A DNA stretch of 64,000 nt, from assembly GCF_002968635.1 (NCBI RefSeq), contig NZ_PVBN01000002.1, positions 434,001-498,000 of the forward strand. The letters run 5' to 3'. How positions within the stretch are numbered: position 1 is the stretch's first letter; each line of letters begins with the position of its first letter. Both the position numbers and the translations under genes were made by a program. Positions 48,204-57,699 of the stretch are shown one piece after another. This DNA is from Neorhizobium alkalisoli (lineage in GTDB: Bacteria > Pseudomonadota > Alphaproteobacteria > Rhizobiales > Rhizobiaceae). Below the pieces are notes generated by a model. That model made no database searches and was not told the origin of the DNA. It saw only the letters and a program-made list of their open reading frames with translations.

Positions 48204-48218
48204 GTACCTATTTTGTTC
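48204..48218 (-). promoter_or_regulatory. Degenerate SOS (LexA) box of recA
   Basis: On the minus strand GAAC-N7-GTAC matches the alphaproteobacterial LexA consensus GAAC-N7-GAAC at seven of eight fixed positions. It lies about 60 bases upstream of the recA start, where the promoter is expected. The second half is imperfect. Confidence 0.55.
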
Positions 48219-48384
48219 TCATTTGGCAATAGCCAATCAAGAGATTGACGGGAATTAGCTATTTCGCTTCCGTTCCCGTCATGTTCACGCCATCGCATCG
48301 CATGGAAATTCGCTCACTAAAACAACCGTCTCGCCGCAATTTCGGGACGAATCGCGAAGCTCGGAAATTGCGGCGAATATCCTC

Positions 48385-50994
48385 CTAGTCCGAATCGAGC
48401 ATTTCCCGAACGGCGACCGCGAGCTGCTTCAGCGAGAACGGCTTCGGCAGGAATCCGAATTTGGCCTCGGCCGGCAGGTTGCGGGCAAACGCATCTTCGG
48501 CATAGCCAGACACGAAGATGAATTTCAGATCCGGATAGGATTTGCGAAGCTCGGCAAGCAGCGTCGGCCCGTCCATCTCCGGCATCACGACGTCGGACAC
48601 CACGATATCGACCTTGCCCTCAAGCTCTTCCATGATGTCGAGCGCCTCTACTCCGGAACCCGCCTCGTGGACCGTATAGCCGCGCGTCTCAAGCATCCGC
48701 TTGCCGCCGCGGCGTACCGCCTCCTCGTCCTCGACCAGCAGTACGACCGCGGACTTGCCAGTCAGGTCCATATCCTCGGCCGCAGAGGTTGCCGGAACAG
48801 GCGCGGACGGCGCCGGCTCGGCAGCGGTTCCCGCAGCAGGTGCCGCGCCTGGAATGACCGCGGGCGTCTCTGGAATGTGGCGCGGCAGGAATATCCGAAA
48901 ACTCGTACCCCGACCGACTTCCGATTCCGGATAGATGTAGCCGCCGGACTGCTTGACGATGCCGTATACCATCGAAAGGCCAAGTCCGGTTCCCTTCCCC
49001 ACCTCCTTGGTGGTGAAGAAAGGTTCGAAGATCTTGTCCATGATCGCAGGCGGAATTCCCGTACCGGTGTCGGAGACCTCGACCATAACGAAATCTTCCG
49101 ATGGAAGGTCTGCCTGATGGAAATCCGAGGCCTCCTCGGCAGACACATTGCGGGTCTTGATCAGGATCGTCCCACCGGTCGGCATTGCGTCGCGGGCATT
49201 GACGCAGAGATTGATCAAGACCTGTTCGAACTGCGAAAGGTCGGTACGGACCGGCCACAGATCGCGTCCGTAATCCACTTCCAGCTTCACATTCGTGCCG
49301 GAAATCAGCCTGTCGACCAGCATGCGCAGGTCGCCCACCACATCCGTGAGGTTCAGCACCGCCGGACGCATGGTCTGCTTGCGGGAGAAGGCCAGCAACT
49401 GCCGTACCAGCACCGCCGCACGGTTGGCGTTCCGCTTGATCTCCATGAGGTCCGCGAAACTCGCGTCGGAGGGCCGCGCCTGCAAAAGGAGATGATCGGA
49501 GGAGAGGAGAATGGCGGTCAAGACGTTGTTGAAGTCGTGGGCGATGCCGCCTGCCAGCGTCCCCACCGCGTTCAGCTTCTGGGTCTGGGCCATCTGGGTC
49601 TCGAGCGCCTTCTGCTCGGTCGTCTCGACCGCGTAGACGATGGCCGCCTCCTCCGGCGCCTCGTCACTCTCGTCGATCACGGCATTCACGTAGAAGCGCA
49701 CATAACGGTTCTCGTCGCCCGGATGGCGCGAGTCGATCGGCGGAATGTCGCCCTGCCGGTCCTTGGCGGCGGCCAGCGCCTGCATGAGCTGCTGGCGTGT
49801 GTTCTCGTGCACGATGCGCTCAAGCTCGACGCCGGAGTCCATCTCGTCGCGCGACACGACCCCTGCAAACAGCTTGAGGAAAGGTGCGTTGATACGGAGG
49901 ATTTTTCCTGCGCCATCCACCGACGCGATCGCCATCGGCGTATTGTTGAAGAACCGGGTGAACCGCATGGCCGAAGCCGATTGATCCCCTTCTCCACCCT
50001 TCGGCCGCGCCAGCACGATCGTGCGGCTTTCGCCGGGCGCGCCGTCGCGGGTAGCGCTGACATTGTGCACGAGGCGAACGGGCAGGCTCTGGCCGTTGGT
50101 GCGGCGCAGATCGAGGTCCAGGGTTTCGGTCCGCTTCAATCCGGGGGCCGCCTGGACGGACTGGATCAGCGCCATACCCTCGCCTGCCACCATATCCGCG
50201 ATCGTCATCGAGCGTGGGGCGAACTTCGTCAGATCGATGCCCAGCCATTCGGCGAGCGTCGCATTGAGGTAGAAGATTTCGCCCTTCCGTCCCGCGGAGA
50301 AAAACCCCGCCGGCGCGTGGTCCAGATAGTCGATTGCATTCTGCAGTTCGCGGAAGAAGCGTTCCTGATCCTCGCGCTCGGACGTGATGTCGGTGATCTG
50401 CCAGATATCGAGCTGGCCCTTGCCGGTTGGCCCCAGCAGCCGCGCCTTGAGGCGATACCAGTGCGCACCCGAACCGTTGCCCGTCGCACGACCGAGCGGC
50501 TGCAGGAGCCTGAATTCCTCATGACCCTCGCGGCCTTCTCGCAATGCGGTGGTCAGGCGGTAAAGAGCCTCCGTCGACTCGCGGGTGCGGGAAAGCAGCG
50601 CTTCCAGCGATTGTACGTTGCTCGCTCTGGTCGCGCCGGTCATCCGGCCATAAGCGGCGTTGGCGTAAAGAACGCGTCCCCTCGGATCGGTAATGAGGAT
50701 GCCGTCGGGGTGGCTGGCCAGAAAACCCCGTGCCAGCTCGTCCGATCGCGATTGCGGCATCACCTCGACGAGGCCGATCAGCGAGGAGACGAGAAAAAAA
50801 ATTCCCACCATGGCCAGAATGCCTAGGAGACCGAGTACGACCTCGTTGTCGAGCGCGTGTTGGAACAGCACGAAACCGGCCGCGACGCCACAAAGCACAA
50901 GAGCCAGAAGAACGATCCGGACGATGGTGCCGCCGCGCGTGCCACGCTCCACCAAAGGCGCTTCGTAGTTGCCGCCTTGCTGCAACTTCGTCAT
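48385..50994 (-). CDS. cckA: Hybrid sensor histidine kinase CckA
   Basis: An 869-residue hybrid kinase. Two transmembrane helices (about 26-46 and 53-77) are followed by two to three PAS regions (about 90-205, 215-335, 345-465), a HisKA domain with H486 in GGIAHDFNN, a catalytic domain with N-box [18 protein letters not shown] and [13 protein letters not shown], and a C-terminal receiver with phospho-Asp D801 in [12 protein letters not shown]. This layout is that of CckA, which through ChpT controls CtrA and the cell cycle in alphaproteobacteria. The ATG at 50994 has GAGG five bases upstream. Divergent from the FliO-like gene. Confidence 0.93.
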   Translation of the reverse strand: MTKLQQGGNYEAPLVERGTRGGTIVRIVLLALVLCGVAAGFVLFQHALDNEVVLGLLGILAMVGIFFLVSSLIGLVEVMPQSRSDELARGFLASHPDGILITDPRGRVLYANAAYGRMTGATRASNVQSLEALLSRTRESTEALYRLTTALREGREGHEEFRLLQPLGRATGNGSGAHWYRLKARLLGPTGKGQLDIWQITDITSEREDQERFFRELQNAIDYLDHAPAGFFSAGRKGEIFYLNATLAEWLGIDLTKFAPRSMTIADMVAGEGMALIQSVQAAPGLKRTETLDLDLRRTNGQSLPVRLVHNVSATRDGAPGESRTIVLARPKGGEGDQSASAMRFTRFFNNTPMAIASVDGAGKILRINAPFLKLFAGVVSRDEMDSGVELERIVHENTRQQLMQALAAAKDRQGDIPPIDSRHPGDENRYVRFYVNAVIDESDEAPEEAAIVYAVETTEQKALETQMAQTQKLNAVGTLAGGIAHDFNNVLTAILLSSDHLLLQARPSDASFADLMEIKRNANRAAVLVRQLLAFSRKQTMRPAVLNLTDVVGDLRMLVDRLISGTNVKLEVDYGRDLWPVRTDLSQFEQVLINLCVNARDAMPTGGTILIKTRNVSAEEASDFHQADLPSEDFVMVEVSDTGTGIPPAIMDKIFEPFFTTKEVGKGTGLGLSMVYGIVKQSGGYIYPESEVGRGTSFRIFLPRHIPETPAVIPGAAPAAGTAAEPAPSAPVPATSAAEDMDLTGKSAVVLLVEDEEAVRRGGKRMLETRGYTVHEAGSGVEALDIMEELEGKVDIVVSDVVMPEMDGPTLLAELRKSYPDLKFIFVSGYAEDAFARNLPAEAKFGFLPKPFSLKQLAVAVREMLDSD

Positions 50995-51244
50995 CAATTC
51001 CTCGCATTTCGGCCAGCCTCGCGGCCATGGTCACCCGCGGGAAGAATCCCGCGATTCCTTCTTAGCAACTTGCATAGTCGGCAAAAAGCTCCACAAGGCC
51101 ACAAAACCCGGGACAGTTTGCCAACGTGACCTATCTTTGTCATTTCACGCTGGTTTTCAGGCTTGGACAATGGCGACCAGCAGCTTGCCTCGGCAGGAAA
51201 AAAGTCGTCTTTTACGCCAGCATGCGCATGAGGAGTGGCAATAG

Positions 51245-52228
51245 ATGTTCGGAGACCTTTTAGGCACCTATGGCAGCCGCCTCGTGATCGCCGTCGTCGG
51301 AGTGGGTGTCGGCCTTCTCCTATTGGCGGGAGTCTTGTGGATGATCCGTGGCCGCAACGGCCCGTCGCCCTTCGTGAGAGGCGGAAAGAACCGTCAACCT
51401 CGGCTCCAGGTGCTGGATGCCGCTGCGGTCGACACCCGCCGCCGCCTCGTCCTCGTCCGCCGCGACAACGTCGAGCATCTGATCATGATCGGCGGCCCCA
51501 CGGATATCGTCATCGAAAGTGGAATATCAACTTCAGGCAACTTGGCCCACACGGCGTCCGTGCGCCCGGTGCCGCGCGATCTGCCCTCCTCCGCTCCCGC
51601 AGAACCACCTGCGGAGAACCGGGCGGTGCCGGCCGAGCCGCGCCCGGTCCCGTCCCAGCAGTCAACCGTTGCGGAACCACGCGTTGAAGCTGTTCGGGAG
51701 GTCCGCCCGCTTCGCGAGCCGCCTCGCCCCTCGTCGGCAATGCCCGTGCGGACCGCGGGAACTTCGGCTCCAGCCTCGGCCGCCACGCCGAAAGTCGAGC
51801 CACCCGTTCGACAGACGCCCGAAGCCAAGACCGAACCGCTACGGCCGATTGCAGCCTTGGCGGCAGCCACGACCGCCGCCCATTCCCTCGACAGCCCGGC
51901 CAGTAGGCTTGACGCCGCCCGTCCAGCAGTGTCGCCGGACGCGCAAACGCCACGGATCGTGCCGGTCACTCCGCAAACGGTCCCTCCGTCGCTGCAGCCC
52001 GCGGCGGAAAACCCAAAGCAGCTCGGCAGCGATTTCGAACGGCTACTCGAGGAAGAGATGGCTCAAAATTTGGCCGCCCGCGAATCGGCTGTCCTGGGCC
52101 AGCCGAGCCGCCAGGCCCCGCCGCGCGATGCGGCCGTACCGATCGTCGCCGGGACAACACCGGAGCCGACGCTGCAAACCGAAGTTACCCGGATCTTCGG
52201 CGAGATGTCTGCGACGCGCGATAAATAG
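51245..52228 (+). CDS. FliO-like membrane protein with long Pro/Ala-rich tail
   Basis: A 327-residue protein. One transmembrane helix (about 13-35) is followed by a short domain (about 50-95), with RLQVLDAAAVDTRRRLVLVRRDNVEHLIMIGG reading like FliO, the accessory protein of the flagellar export gate. The remaining 230 residues are low-complexity and rich in Pro, Ala, Arg and Glu. Many rhizobial genomes carry such a protein beside cckA, away from the flagellar cluster. Whether it serves flagella here is uncertain. GAGGAG before the ATG supports the start. Confidence 0.75.
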   Translation: MFGDLLGTYGSRLVIAVVGVGVGLLLLAGVLWMIRGRNGPSPFVRGGKNRQPRLQVLDAAAVDTRRRLVLVRRDNVEHLIMIGGPTDIVIESGISTSGNLAHTASVRPVPRDLPSSAPAEPPAENRAVPAEPRPVPSQQSTVAEPRVEAVREVRPLREPPRPSSAMPVRTAGTSAPASAATPKVEPPVRQTPEAKTEPLRPIAALAAATTAAHSLDSPASRLDAARPAVSPDAQTPRIVPVTPQTVPPSLQPAAENPKQLGSDFERLLEEEMAQNLAARESAVLGQPSRQAPPRDAAVPIVAGTTPEPTLQTEVTRIFGEMSATRDK

Positions 52229-52252
52229 TTCGGGTCCCATCCACTTATGCAA

Positions 52253-52280
52253 ACAAAAAGGCACGGAAAAACCGTGCCTT
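52253..52280 (-). terminator. Terminator of dksA
   Basis: The stem AAGGCACGG/CCGTGCCTT with a five-base loop is followed on the minus strand by TTTTTG. It lies about 30 bases past the dksA stop, between convergent genes. Confidence 0.85.
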
Positions 52281-52310
52281 GAATTTCGCTTGCCAAAAGA
52301 ACCGTGAGAT

Positions 52311-52730
52311 TTACTCGTCTCGATAGACCTTTTCGCGGCGTTCGTGACGTTCCTGGGCCTCGATCGACAGCGTTGCGATCGGACGAGCATCGAGCCGCTT
52401 GAGGCCGATTGGCTCCCCGGTCTCCTCGCAATAACCGTAGGTGCCATCGTCGATGCGCTGAAGGGCTGCGTCGATTTTGGAAATCAGCTTTCGCTGGCGA
52501 TCGCGGGCGCGAAGCTCGATGGCTCTGTCGGTTTCAGAGGAGGCCCGGTCCGCGAGGTCCGGGTGATTGGCGCTTTCTTCTGCCAGATGACCCAGCGTTT
52601 CGCGCGCTTCTCTCAGGATGTCATTCTTCCAAGCAATCAGCTTTGCCCGGAAATATGCTTTCTGATTTGCATTCATGAACTCATCGGTTTCCGAGAGTAC
52701 ATAATTGCCAAGATCGATCTTCTCACTCAA
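52311..52730 (-). CDS. dksA: DksA-type RNA polymerase-binding factor lacking the zinc finger cysteines
   Basis: A 139-residue DksA. It reaches the RNA polymerase secondary channel and modulates promoters with ppGpp. The coiled-coil tip acidic pair is kept (D58 and D61 in NHPDLADRAS). The C-terminal zinc finger is degenerate: of the four ligands only C101 in YGYCEETGEP remains; the others are Thr104, Ser122 and Ala125, so zinc cannot be bound in the usual way. The start is the TTG at 52730, giving SEKIDLGNYV and preceded by AGGAGA; an ATG at 52751 would add seven residues. Transcribed alone and closed by a terminator. Confidence 0.93.
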   Translation of the reverse strand: MSEKIDLGNYVLSETDEFMNANQKAYFRAKLIAWKNDILREARETLGHLAEESANHPDLADRASSETDRAIELRARDRQRKLISKIDAALQRIDDGTYGYCEETGEPIGLKRLDARPIATLSIEAQERHERREKVYRDE

Positions 52731-52999
52731 CGCGATTCTCCTGAAGAACATCTCATGCGGCGCCTCTATATCCTATTCAAGTATGCTGGTTCAAGCCTTG
52801 CGCCGGGCTTTAGAGCATTTTTAAAATCGTCATAAAAATCAGCTAAACGGCTATTTTTTATACTTTTATTTGCGTCTCCGCATCTTCCTCAGTTGCATCT
52901 GGCGGGCTTTGGTCGCGCAACGAGGGGTATTCCCGGCAGTTGACGAGCATCCCGCCGAAAGGCTAACCATCCATTCCAATCTCAGTTTCGGCGCCGGGT

Positions 53000-53509
53000 A
53001 TGACGACGATCACTCCTCCTCCTTCCCGCATCTATCTCCTGCGCCACGCCAAGGCGGGCTGGGCGGAGCCGGGGCAGCATGATTTCGACCGCCCGCTGGA
53101 CAATCAGGGTTTTGCCGAGGCGGAAATCGTCGCAGACAAAGCGGCCGATCGGAGTTATTTGCCCGAAACCGTCATCAGCTCGACTGCGACGCGCTGCCGA
53201 CAGACAGCCGAAGCGATCCGTCGCGCTGTCAGCGAGACGATCGAACCGCTTTATATCGACGAGCTCTACAATGGCTCCCTCGGAACCTATCTCGCTATTC
53301 TCGAGGGTCAGAAGGAAAGCCGGTCGGTGATGCTGATTGGCCATAATCCGACGATGGAAGAACTGCTGGAAGCATTGATCGGCTCAGATCAGATGGTAGC
53401 CGCCATTCCGGGCGGCTATCCGCCTGCTGGCCTCGCGGTGTTGGACTATCGTGGGCTTTCCGCCGGCACCGCCACTGCCTGGACCCTTGTCGATTTTCTG
53501 ACCGCCTGA
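53000..53509 (+). CDS. sixA: Phosphohistidine phosphatase SixA-like
   Basis: A 169-residue histidine phosphatase with the catalytic RHG-type motif YLLRHAKAGW and the second His in MLIGHNPTMEELLEAL. SixA removes phosphate from phosphohistidine on Hpt-type or PTS proteins. A target cannot be assigned, although CckA and an Hpt protein are encoded in the same 10 kb. The ATG at 53000 has no strong ribosome site. The next gene (YcjX-like) begins about 90 bases later. Confidence 0.85.
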   Translation: MTTITPPPSRIYLLRHAKAGWAEPGQHDFDRPLDNQGFAEAEIVADKAADRSYLPETVISSTATRCRQTAEAIRRAVSETIEPLYIDELYNGSLGTYLAILEGQKESRSVMLIGHNPTMEELLEALIGSDQMVAAIPGGYPPAGLAVLDYRGLSAGTATAWTLVDFLTA

Positions 53510-53602
53510 AAGGCTGAAGCGGCCAAGTAAGATACCGTCTCGCCTTTGCGCTGCGCTTTGCGCATCCTATATTGGCGGAAACTCTGGACCCGGAACGACG
53601 TT

Positions 53603-55072
53603 TTGCCGCCTTCGCTTACCAGCTTCACCGATGATGCACGCATTGCGCTCGACAATCTCGCCGACCGCGCCTCGGGCCTCATTCACCCGACAATCCGCCT
53701 TGGTGTTACCGGCCTGTCTCGGGCCGGCAAGACCGTATTCATTTCATCGCTCGTCCACAATCTGTTGAACGGCGGCCGTCTGCCGCTTTTCGAAGCGATG
53801 CGGTCCGGCCGGATTTCTACGGTCAGGCTCGAACCGCAACCGGACGATGCGATCCCCCGTTTCCAATACGAGGACCACGTTCAGGCACTGGTGCGCGACC
53901 GGATCTGGCCAGATTCCACGCGAGCCATCTCGGAACTGCGCGTCACGCTGGACTATGAAAGCGCAAGCGGCTGGAACCGCATGTTCTCTCGCGGTCGGAT
54001 TTCGATCGATATCGTCGACTATCCGGGCGAGTGGCTACTCGACCTGCCGCTTCTCGCCCAGGATTTTCGCGAATTCAGCGAGAAAACGGTTGCTCTTGCT
54101 GCCACCGGCATCAGGAAATCTCTCTCAGAGGAATGGCTGACGATGGCGGCAAGCGTCGATCTCGACGCGCCCGCCGATGAAACGACCGCTCGCAGGCTTT
54201 CGGAAAGCTTTGCCGGCTATCTCCGGGCCTGCCGGGCGGATGAACGCTCCCTCTCCACCCTGCCGCCCGGCCGCTTCCTGATGCCGGGCGATCTGGAAGG
54301 TTCTCCGGCGCTGACCTTTGCGCCCTTGCCGAACTTGCCTGCAACGAAGGCGCCCAAAGGTTCGCTCCGGGCGATGATGGAGCGGCGTTACGATGCTTAC
54401 AAAAACGTCGTGATCAAGCCCTTCTTCCGCGAACATTTCGCCCGACTCGACAGGCAGATCGTCCTCATCGACGCGCTGCAGGCCATCAATCGCGGCCCCG
54501 AAGCCGTTCAAGACCTCGAGCGCGCGCTCACCGATGTGCTCGCCTGCTTCCAACCGGGCCATAACAGCTTTTTCTCGTCCCTGGTCGGGCGCAAGATCGA
54601 CAAGGTTCTGGTGGCAGCGACCAAGGCCGATCATCTGCACCACGAAAGCCATGACCGGCTGGAAAGACTGACCGGCCGGCTCGTGGATCGCGCGATCCAG
54701 CGGATCGGCATGGCCGGCGCGGGCATCGAGGTCATGGCAATAGCGTCTGTGCGCGCCACGCGGGAAGCCACGGTGAAGGAAGGCAGCCATCTTTTGCCGG
54801 TGATCGTCGGCACGCCCATCGCAGGCGAGACGATCAATGGCGAACGCTTCGACGGGAACAAGAAAACCGCTATATTTCCCGGCGACTTACCAGAAAATCC
54901 GGATTCGCTGTTTCAACGGCTCGACGCACCCAATGCGGAGCTTCCGGAAATCAATGTCGTGCGTTTCCGCCCGCCCGCGCTTGACGAAACGAATGGCGGC
55001 ATAAAACTCTCGGTTCCACATATCCGGTTGGACCGCGCCATGCAGTTTCTGTTTGGAGACCGCCTCGCATGA
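53603..55072 (+). CDS. YcjX-family P-loop GTPase-like protein
   Basis: A 489-residue YcjX protein with a P-loop in GVTGLSRAGKTVFISSL near residue 40, a Walker B-like DIVDYPGEWLLDL and the later base-recognition-like ATKADH. YcjX has a Ras-like fold and is a stress-induced protein of unknown function in enterobacteria; it is almost always followed by YcjF, as here. The start at the TTG 53603 gives PPSLTSFTDD; a GTG or other start as far up as 53546 is possible. Its end overlaps the next gene by four bases. Confidence 0.88.
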   Translation: MPPSLTSFTDDARIALDNLADRASGLIHPTIRLGVTGLSRAGKTVFISSLVHNLLNGGRLPLFEAMRSGRISTVRLEPQPDDAIPRFQYEDHVQALVRDRIWPDSTRAISELRVTLDYESASGWNRMFSRGRISIDIVDYPGEWLLDLPLLAQDFREFSEKTVALAATGIRKSLSEEWLTMAASVDLDAPADETTARRLSESFAGYLRACRADERSLSTLPPGRFLMPGDLEGSPALTFAPLPNLPATKAPKGSLRAMMERRYDAYKNVVIKPFFREHFARLDRQIVLIDALQAINRGPEAVQDLERALTDVLACFQPGHNSFFSSLVGRKIDKVLVAATKADHLHHESHDRLERLTGRLVDRAIQRIGMAGAGIEVMAIASVRATREATVKEGSHLLPVIVGTPIAGETINGERFDGNKKTAIFPGDLPENPDSLFQRLDAPNAELPEINVVRFRPPALDETNGGIKLSVPHIRLDRAMQFLFGDRLA

Positions 55073-56145
55073 GACCGCCCGAAACGTCCGAGAGTGGCAA
55101 ACGCCGACCTGCATCCTTCGACGTCGAGGAGAAAAACGCCCCGCGAGGCGAGGCGTCTATGCCAGCGCGGCGCAGCCCGCGCAGCTTTGCGGATGACGTC
55201 ACCATCACACCGGATGAGCAGGATCCGTTCCTCTCGCCCTCCGAGTTGACCACGGAAGCGATCCCCGTTGCCCAGCCCCGGACCCGAAGGAGATTTTCCT
55301 TCGCCAACCTCGCGATCGGCGCCTTTGGCACCTTCCTGTCGCTCGCCTTCGGCCTCTGGGCAGATCGCATCATCCGCGATCTCTTCGCCCGCGCCGATTG
55401 GTTGGGTTATGCGGCGCTGACTGCGCTCGGGCTTGGGTTGCTCGCGCTGGCGGTGATCGTGGGGCGTGAAATATTCGGAATGATGCGGCTTTCCGCCGTC
55501 CAGACATTGAAGGCTGAGGCCGAGGAAGCGGTTCGGTCCCCTCGCCCATCAACTGCGCGCTCGGTTGTCGCCGCACTCGTCAAATTGCTCAGCCACCGCG
55601 CAGAGACCGCCAGGGGCCGCACGGCACTCGATGCCACCAGGGATGAAATCATAGACGGCCCGCAGCTTCTCGATCTTGCTGAACGGGAACTGCTGGCGCC
55701 CCTCGACCGCAAGGCCCGGTCGCTGATTCTCGGCTCCGCCAAAAGGGTCTCCATCGTGACGGCAGTCAGCCCCCGCGCGGTGGTCGATCTCGCCTACGTG
55801 CTCTTTGAAGTCACCCGGCTCATCCGGGCCATGGCTGAGCTTTACGGTGGCCGGCCCGGAACCCTCGGCCTGCTGCGGCTCATGCGGGATGTGATTGCGC
55901 ACCTTGCCGTCACCGGCTCCATCGCGGTTGGAGACAGCCTTGCGCAGCAGGTTCTGGGCCATGGATTGGCCTCGAAACTGTCGAGCCGGCTTGGAGAAGG
56001 AGTGATCAACGGTTTGCTCACCGCCCGCATCGGAATTGCCGCAATGGATCTCTGCCGACCGCTGCCATTCAGGGCCGTCAAGCGGCCTGGAATAGGTGAT
56101 TTTCTTTCCGATATCGCGTCCGTCGGCGGCCGTAAAAGTGAATAG
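55069..56145 (+). CDS. YcjF/TIGR01620 family membrane protein
   Basis: A 358-residue DUF697/TIGR01620 protein. A Pro/Arg-rich cytoplasmic start of about 80 residues precedes two helices (about 85-105 and 112-142). The C-terminal half forms the DUF697 domain, with SPRAVVDLAYVLFEVTRLIRAMAELYGGRPG and the conserved GLLRLMRDVI and ISARIGIAAMDLCRP-like TARIGIAAMDLCRPL. It overlaps ycjX (ATGA), so the pair is made together. The two may act as a GTPase and its membrane partner, as suggested by their constant pairing. Confidence 0.88.
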   Translation: MRPPETSESGKRRPASFDVEEKNAPRGEASMPARRSPRSFADDVTITPDEQDPFLSPSELTTEAIPVAQPRTRRRFSFANLAIGAFGTFLSLAFGLWADRIIRDLFARADWLGYAALTALGLGLLALAVIVGREIFGMMRLSAVQTLKAEAEEAVRSPRPSTARSVVAALVKLLSHRAETARGRTALDATRDEIIDGPQLLDLAERELLAPLDRKARSLILGSAKRVSIVTAVSPRAVVDLAYVLFEVTRLIRAMAELYGGRPGTLGLLRLMRDVIAHLAVTGSIAVGDSLAQQVLGHGLASKLSSRLGEGVINGLLTARIGIAAMDLCRPLPFRAVKRPGIGDFLSDIASVGGRKSE

Positions 56146-56187
56146 CCGCCGGGTTCAAGGCGGCACGGCGTTGCCCGCCGATACCAC

Positions 56188-56198
56188 TCGTTAACCAT
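56188..56198 (+). promoter_or_regulatory. TCGTTAACCAT motif upstream of exported-protein gene
   Basis: TCGTTAACCAT ends 52 bases before the start at 56251. It is an exact copy of the site at 17688-17698, which lies a similar distance before the M23 peptidase gene. Confidence 0.4.
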
Positions 56199-56250
56199 TC
56201 CAGCTTAAATTACAGGCCTCTTACAGTCGCTGCTTGCCAGAGGAAAGTTT

Positions 56251-56805
56251 ATGTATCCGCGCTTCTTTTCGCTTCTCGGCGGGCTCGCCGTTCTAGCCGT
56301 TGCGGCAACCTCCGCCATGGCGCCTGAAGCCGAGGCTGCTCCTCGCGACAAGGCCTTCTTTCAGTCGGTCGCAGGCGTGTGGAAAGGACCTGGTGAAATC
56401 GTCGCCGGTAAATACAAGGGCACGAAATTCAGCTGCAACCTGACGGGCGCCCCCTCGCCCGAGGGCGACGTCGGTATCAAGCTCGACGGCACCTGCCGCG
56501 TCGGCGTCTTCCAGCAGCCGATGTCTGCCGTCATCACCCAGAACGGCCGTGGCTACACCGGAAAATTCCTGGATGGCGCCGATGGCAAGGGACTGGATAT
56601 CATTTCCGGCTCGGTCAACGGCGACAAGGTGGTGATGGGCATCAATCGCGCCAAGCTCAACGGCGCGATGGTTGCCAGCCTGCGCGGCGAAAACAAGATG
56701 AACATTACCATTTCGGTCAAGGTCGAGGATCAGATGGTACCCGTTATCGGGCTGTCCTTGGATCGCGACATGGATTCGATCGCGGTAGGTTCGATCAAAC
56801 AGTAG
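56251..56805 (+). CDS. Exported protein of unknown function
   Basis: A 184-residue exported protein. A signal peptide covers residues about 1-29 (ending AEAAPRD). The mature part is beta-rich with GVWKGPGEIVAGKYKGTKF near its start, a Cys pair (FSCNL and GTCRVG) that could form a disulfide, and repeated GDKVVMGINRA-type strands. It resembles no characterised family I can name, but the composition fits a small lipocalin-like or periplasmic binding fold. It stands convergent with folK, with a stem-loop that contains both stop codons. A TTAACCAT motif lies upstream. Confidence 0.8.
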   Translation: MYPRFFSLLGGLAVLAVAATSAMAPEAEAAPRDKAFFQSVAGVWKGPGEIVAGKYKGTKFSCNLTGAPSPEGDVGIKLDGTCRVGVFQQPMSAVITQNGRGYTGKFLDGADGKGLDIISGSVNGDKVVMGINRAKLNGAMVASLRGENKMNITISVKVEDQMVPVIGLSLDRDMDSIAVGSIKQ

Positions 56806-56825
56806 ACGCAGCCACGCGTCTACTG
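56800..56825. terminator. Palindrome containing both stop codons of convergent genes
   Basis: CAGTAGACGC (56800-56809) and GCGTCTACTG (56816-56825) form a perfect 10-base inverted repeat with loop AGCCAC. The TAG of the plus-strand gene (56803-56805) and that of folK (56820-56822) lie inside the two arms. It has no T-run, so it is a possible but unproven bidirectional terminator. Confidence 0.5.
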
Positions 56826-57347
56826 GCGCTGCCACCAGTCCTGGCTTTCCTCTGCGACCTTGATACCCGCCGTATCGACGTCTTCAAGCCAGTCGCGCAC
56901 CGCCCTTCCCTTCACGACAAGGTCGGACGCCACGTCTGCAAGGGGCTTGATCACGAAACCGCGCTCGGTCATCCGCGGATGCGGCACCTCCAGCTTTGAA
57001 GTCTTCAGCTCACGAGGGCCATAGGTCAGGATGTCGATGTCGATGATCCGCGGTCCCCAGCGCTCCAGGCGCACGCGCTTCATCGCCCGTTCGATCGAGA
57101 GACAAACTTCCAGCAGATCTTCCGGATCGAGCCGCGTTTTCACCAGCGCGCAACAATTGAAAAAGTCCGCCTGATCCGTCTTGCCCCAAGGCGGGGTGGA
57201 ATAGAGTCTGGAAACTGCGGCGACACGACAGTCGTCTCTCGCATCCAGCTGTCGCAAAGCCTCTGCCATTGCCGCCGGCGGGTCGCCTATATTGCCCCCC
57301 AACCCAAGCGCAGCAGTATGCAATCCGTCCTCAGGCGAAGTGTTCAA
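56820..57347 (-). CDS. folK: HPPK, hydroxymethyl-dihydropterin pyrophosphokinase
   Basis: A 175-residue enzyme that transfers pyrophosphate from ATP to 6-hydroxymethyl-7,8-dihydropterin, the step before FolP. Motifs are ALGLGGNIGDP at the start, STPPWGKTDQADFFNC, and RWGPRIIDIDILTYG with the metal-binding aspartates. The start is uncertain: TTG 57347 has AGAGG at six bases and is chosen; GTG 57350 and ATG 57362 are in frame. All overlap the folB end. Order folP-folB-folK gives the last three steps before dihydropteroate in one operon. Confidence 0.93.
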   Translation of the reverse strand: MNTSPEDGLHTAALGLGGNIGDPPAAMAEALRQLDARDDCRVAAVSRLYSTPPWGKTDQADFFNCCALVKTRLDPEDLLEVCLSIERAMKRVRLERWGPRIIDIDILTYGPRELKTSKLEVPHPRMTERGFVIKPLADVASDLVVKGRAVRDWLEDVDTAGIKVAEESQDWWQRQ

Positions 57348-57696
57348 CACGGACCTCTGCATAATCCAGTATGCCTGGAATCGGTACGCTTGGCTTGCGT
57401 ACCGTGATATCGGCGCGCCTGATCTGCGGCGACCATTCACACAACGCCTTGGCCACATCCTTGGCAAGGGCCTCAATCAGGTTGCGGCGGCTCTGGGTCA
57501 CGACCCTTTCAACGATTTCATAGGCTATACCGTAGTGAACGGTGCTTGCGACGTCATCGTTCTCGAGAGCCTCGTCCGCCTCCACATCCATTGCGACGTC
57601 CAGGAAGAATCGTTGACCGAGAGACGCCTCCTGCTCGAAGGCGCCGTGCTTTGCGTAAAAGCCGCAGTTTTTGAGCGTGATCGTGTAGATGCCCAT
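57331..57696 (-). CDS. folB: Dihydroneopterin aldolase
   Basis: A 121-residue FolB that cleaves dihydroneopterin to the hydroxymethyl-pterin used by FolK. It shows the N-terminal TLKNCGFYAKHGAFEQE with the active-site region and VHYGIAYEIVERVV later in the chain, with normal length. The ATG at 57696 has GAGAGG at seven bases and is three bases after the folP stop. It overlaps folK. Confidence 0.95.
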   Translation of the reverse strand: MGIYTITLKNCGFYAKHGAFEQEASLGQRFFLDVAMDVEADEALENDDVASTVHYGIAYEIVERVVTQSRRNLIEALAKDVAKALCEWSPQIRRADITVRKPSVPIPGILDYAEVRVEHFA

Positions 57697-57699
57697 CGA

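Noticed and set aside
48667..50826. A 719-codon plus-strand frame across cckA
   Set aside because: It is antisense to the CckA kinase domains and has shadow-type composition.
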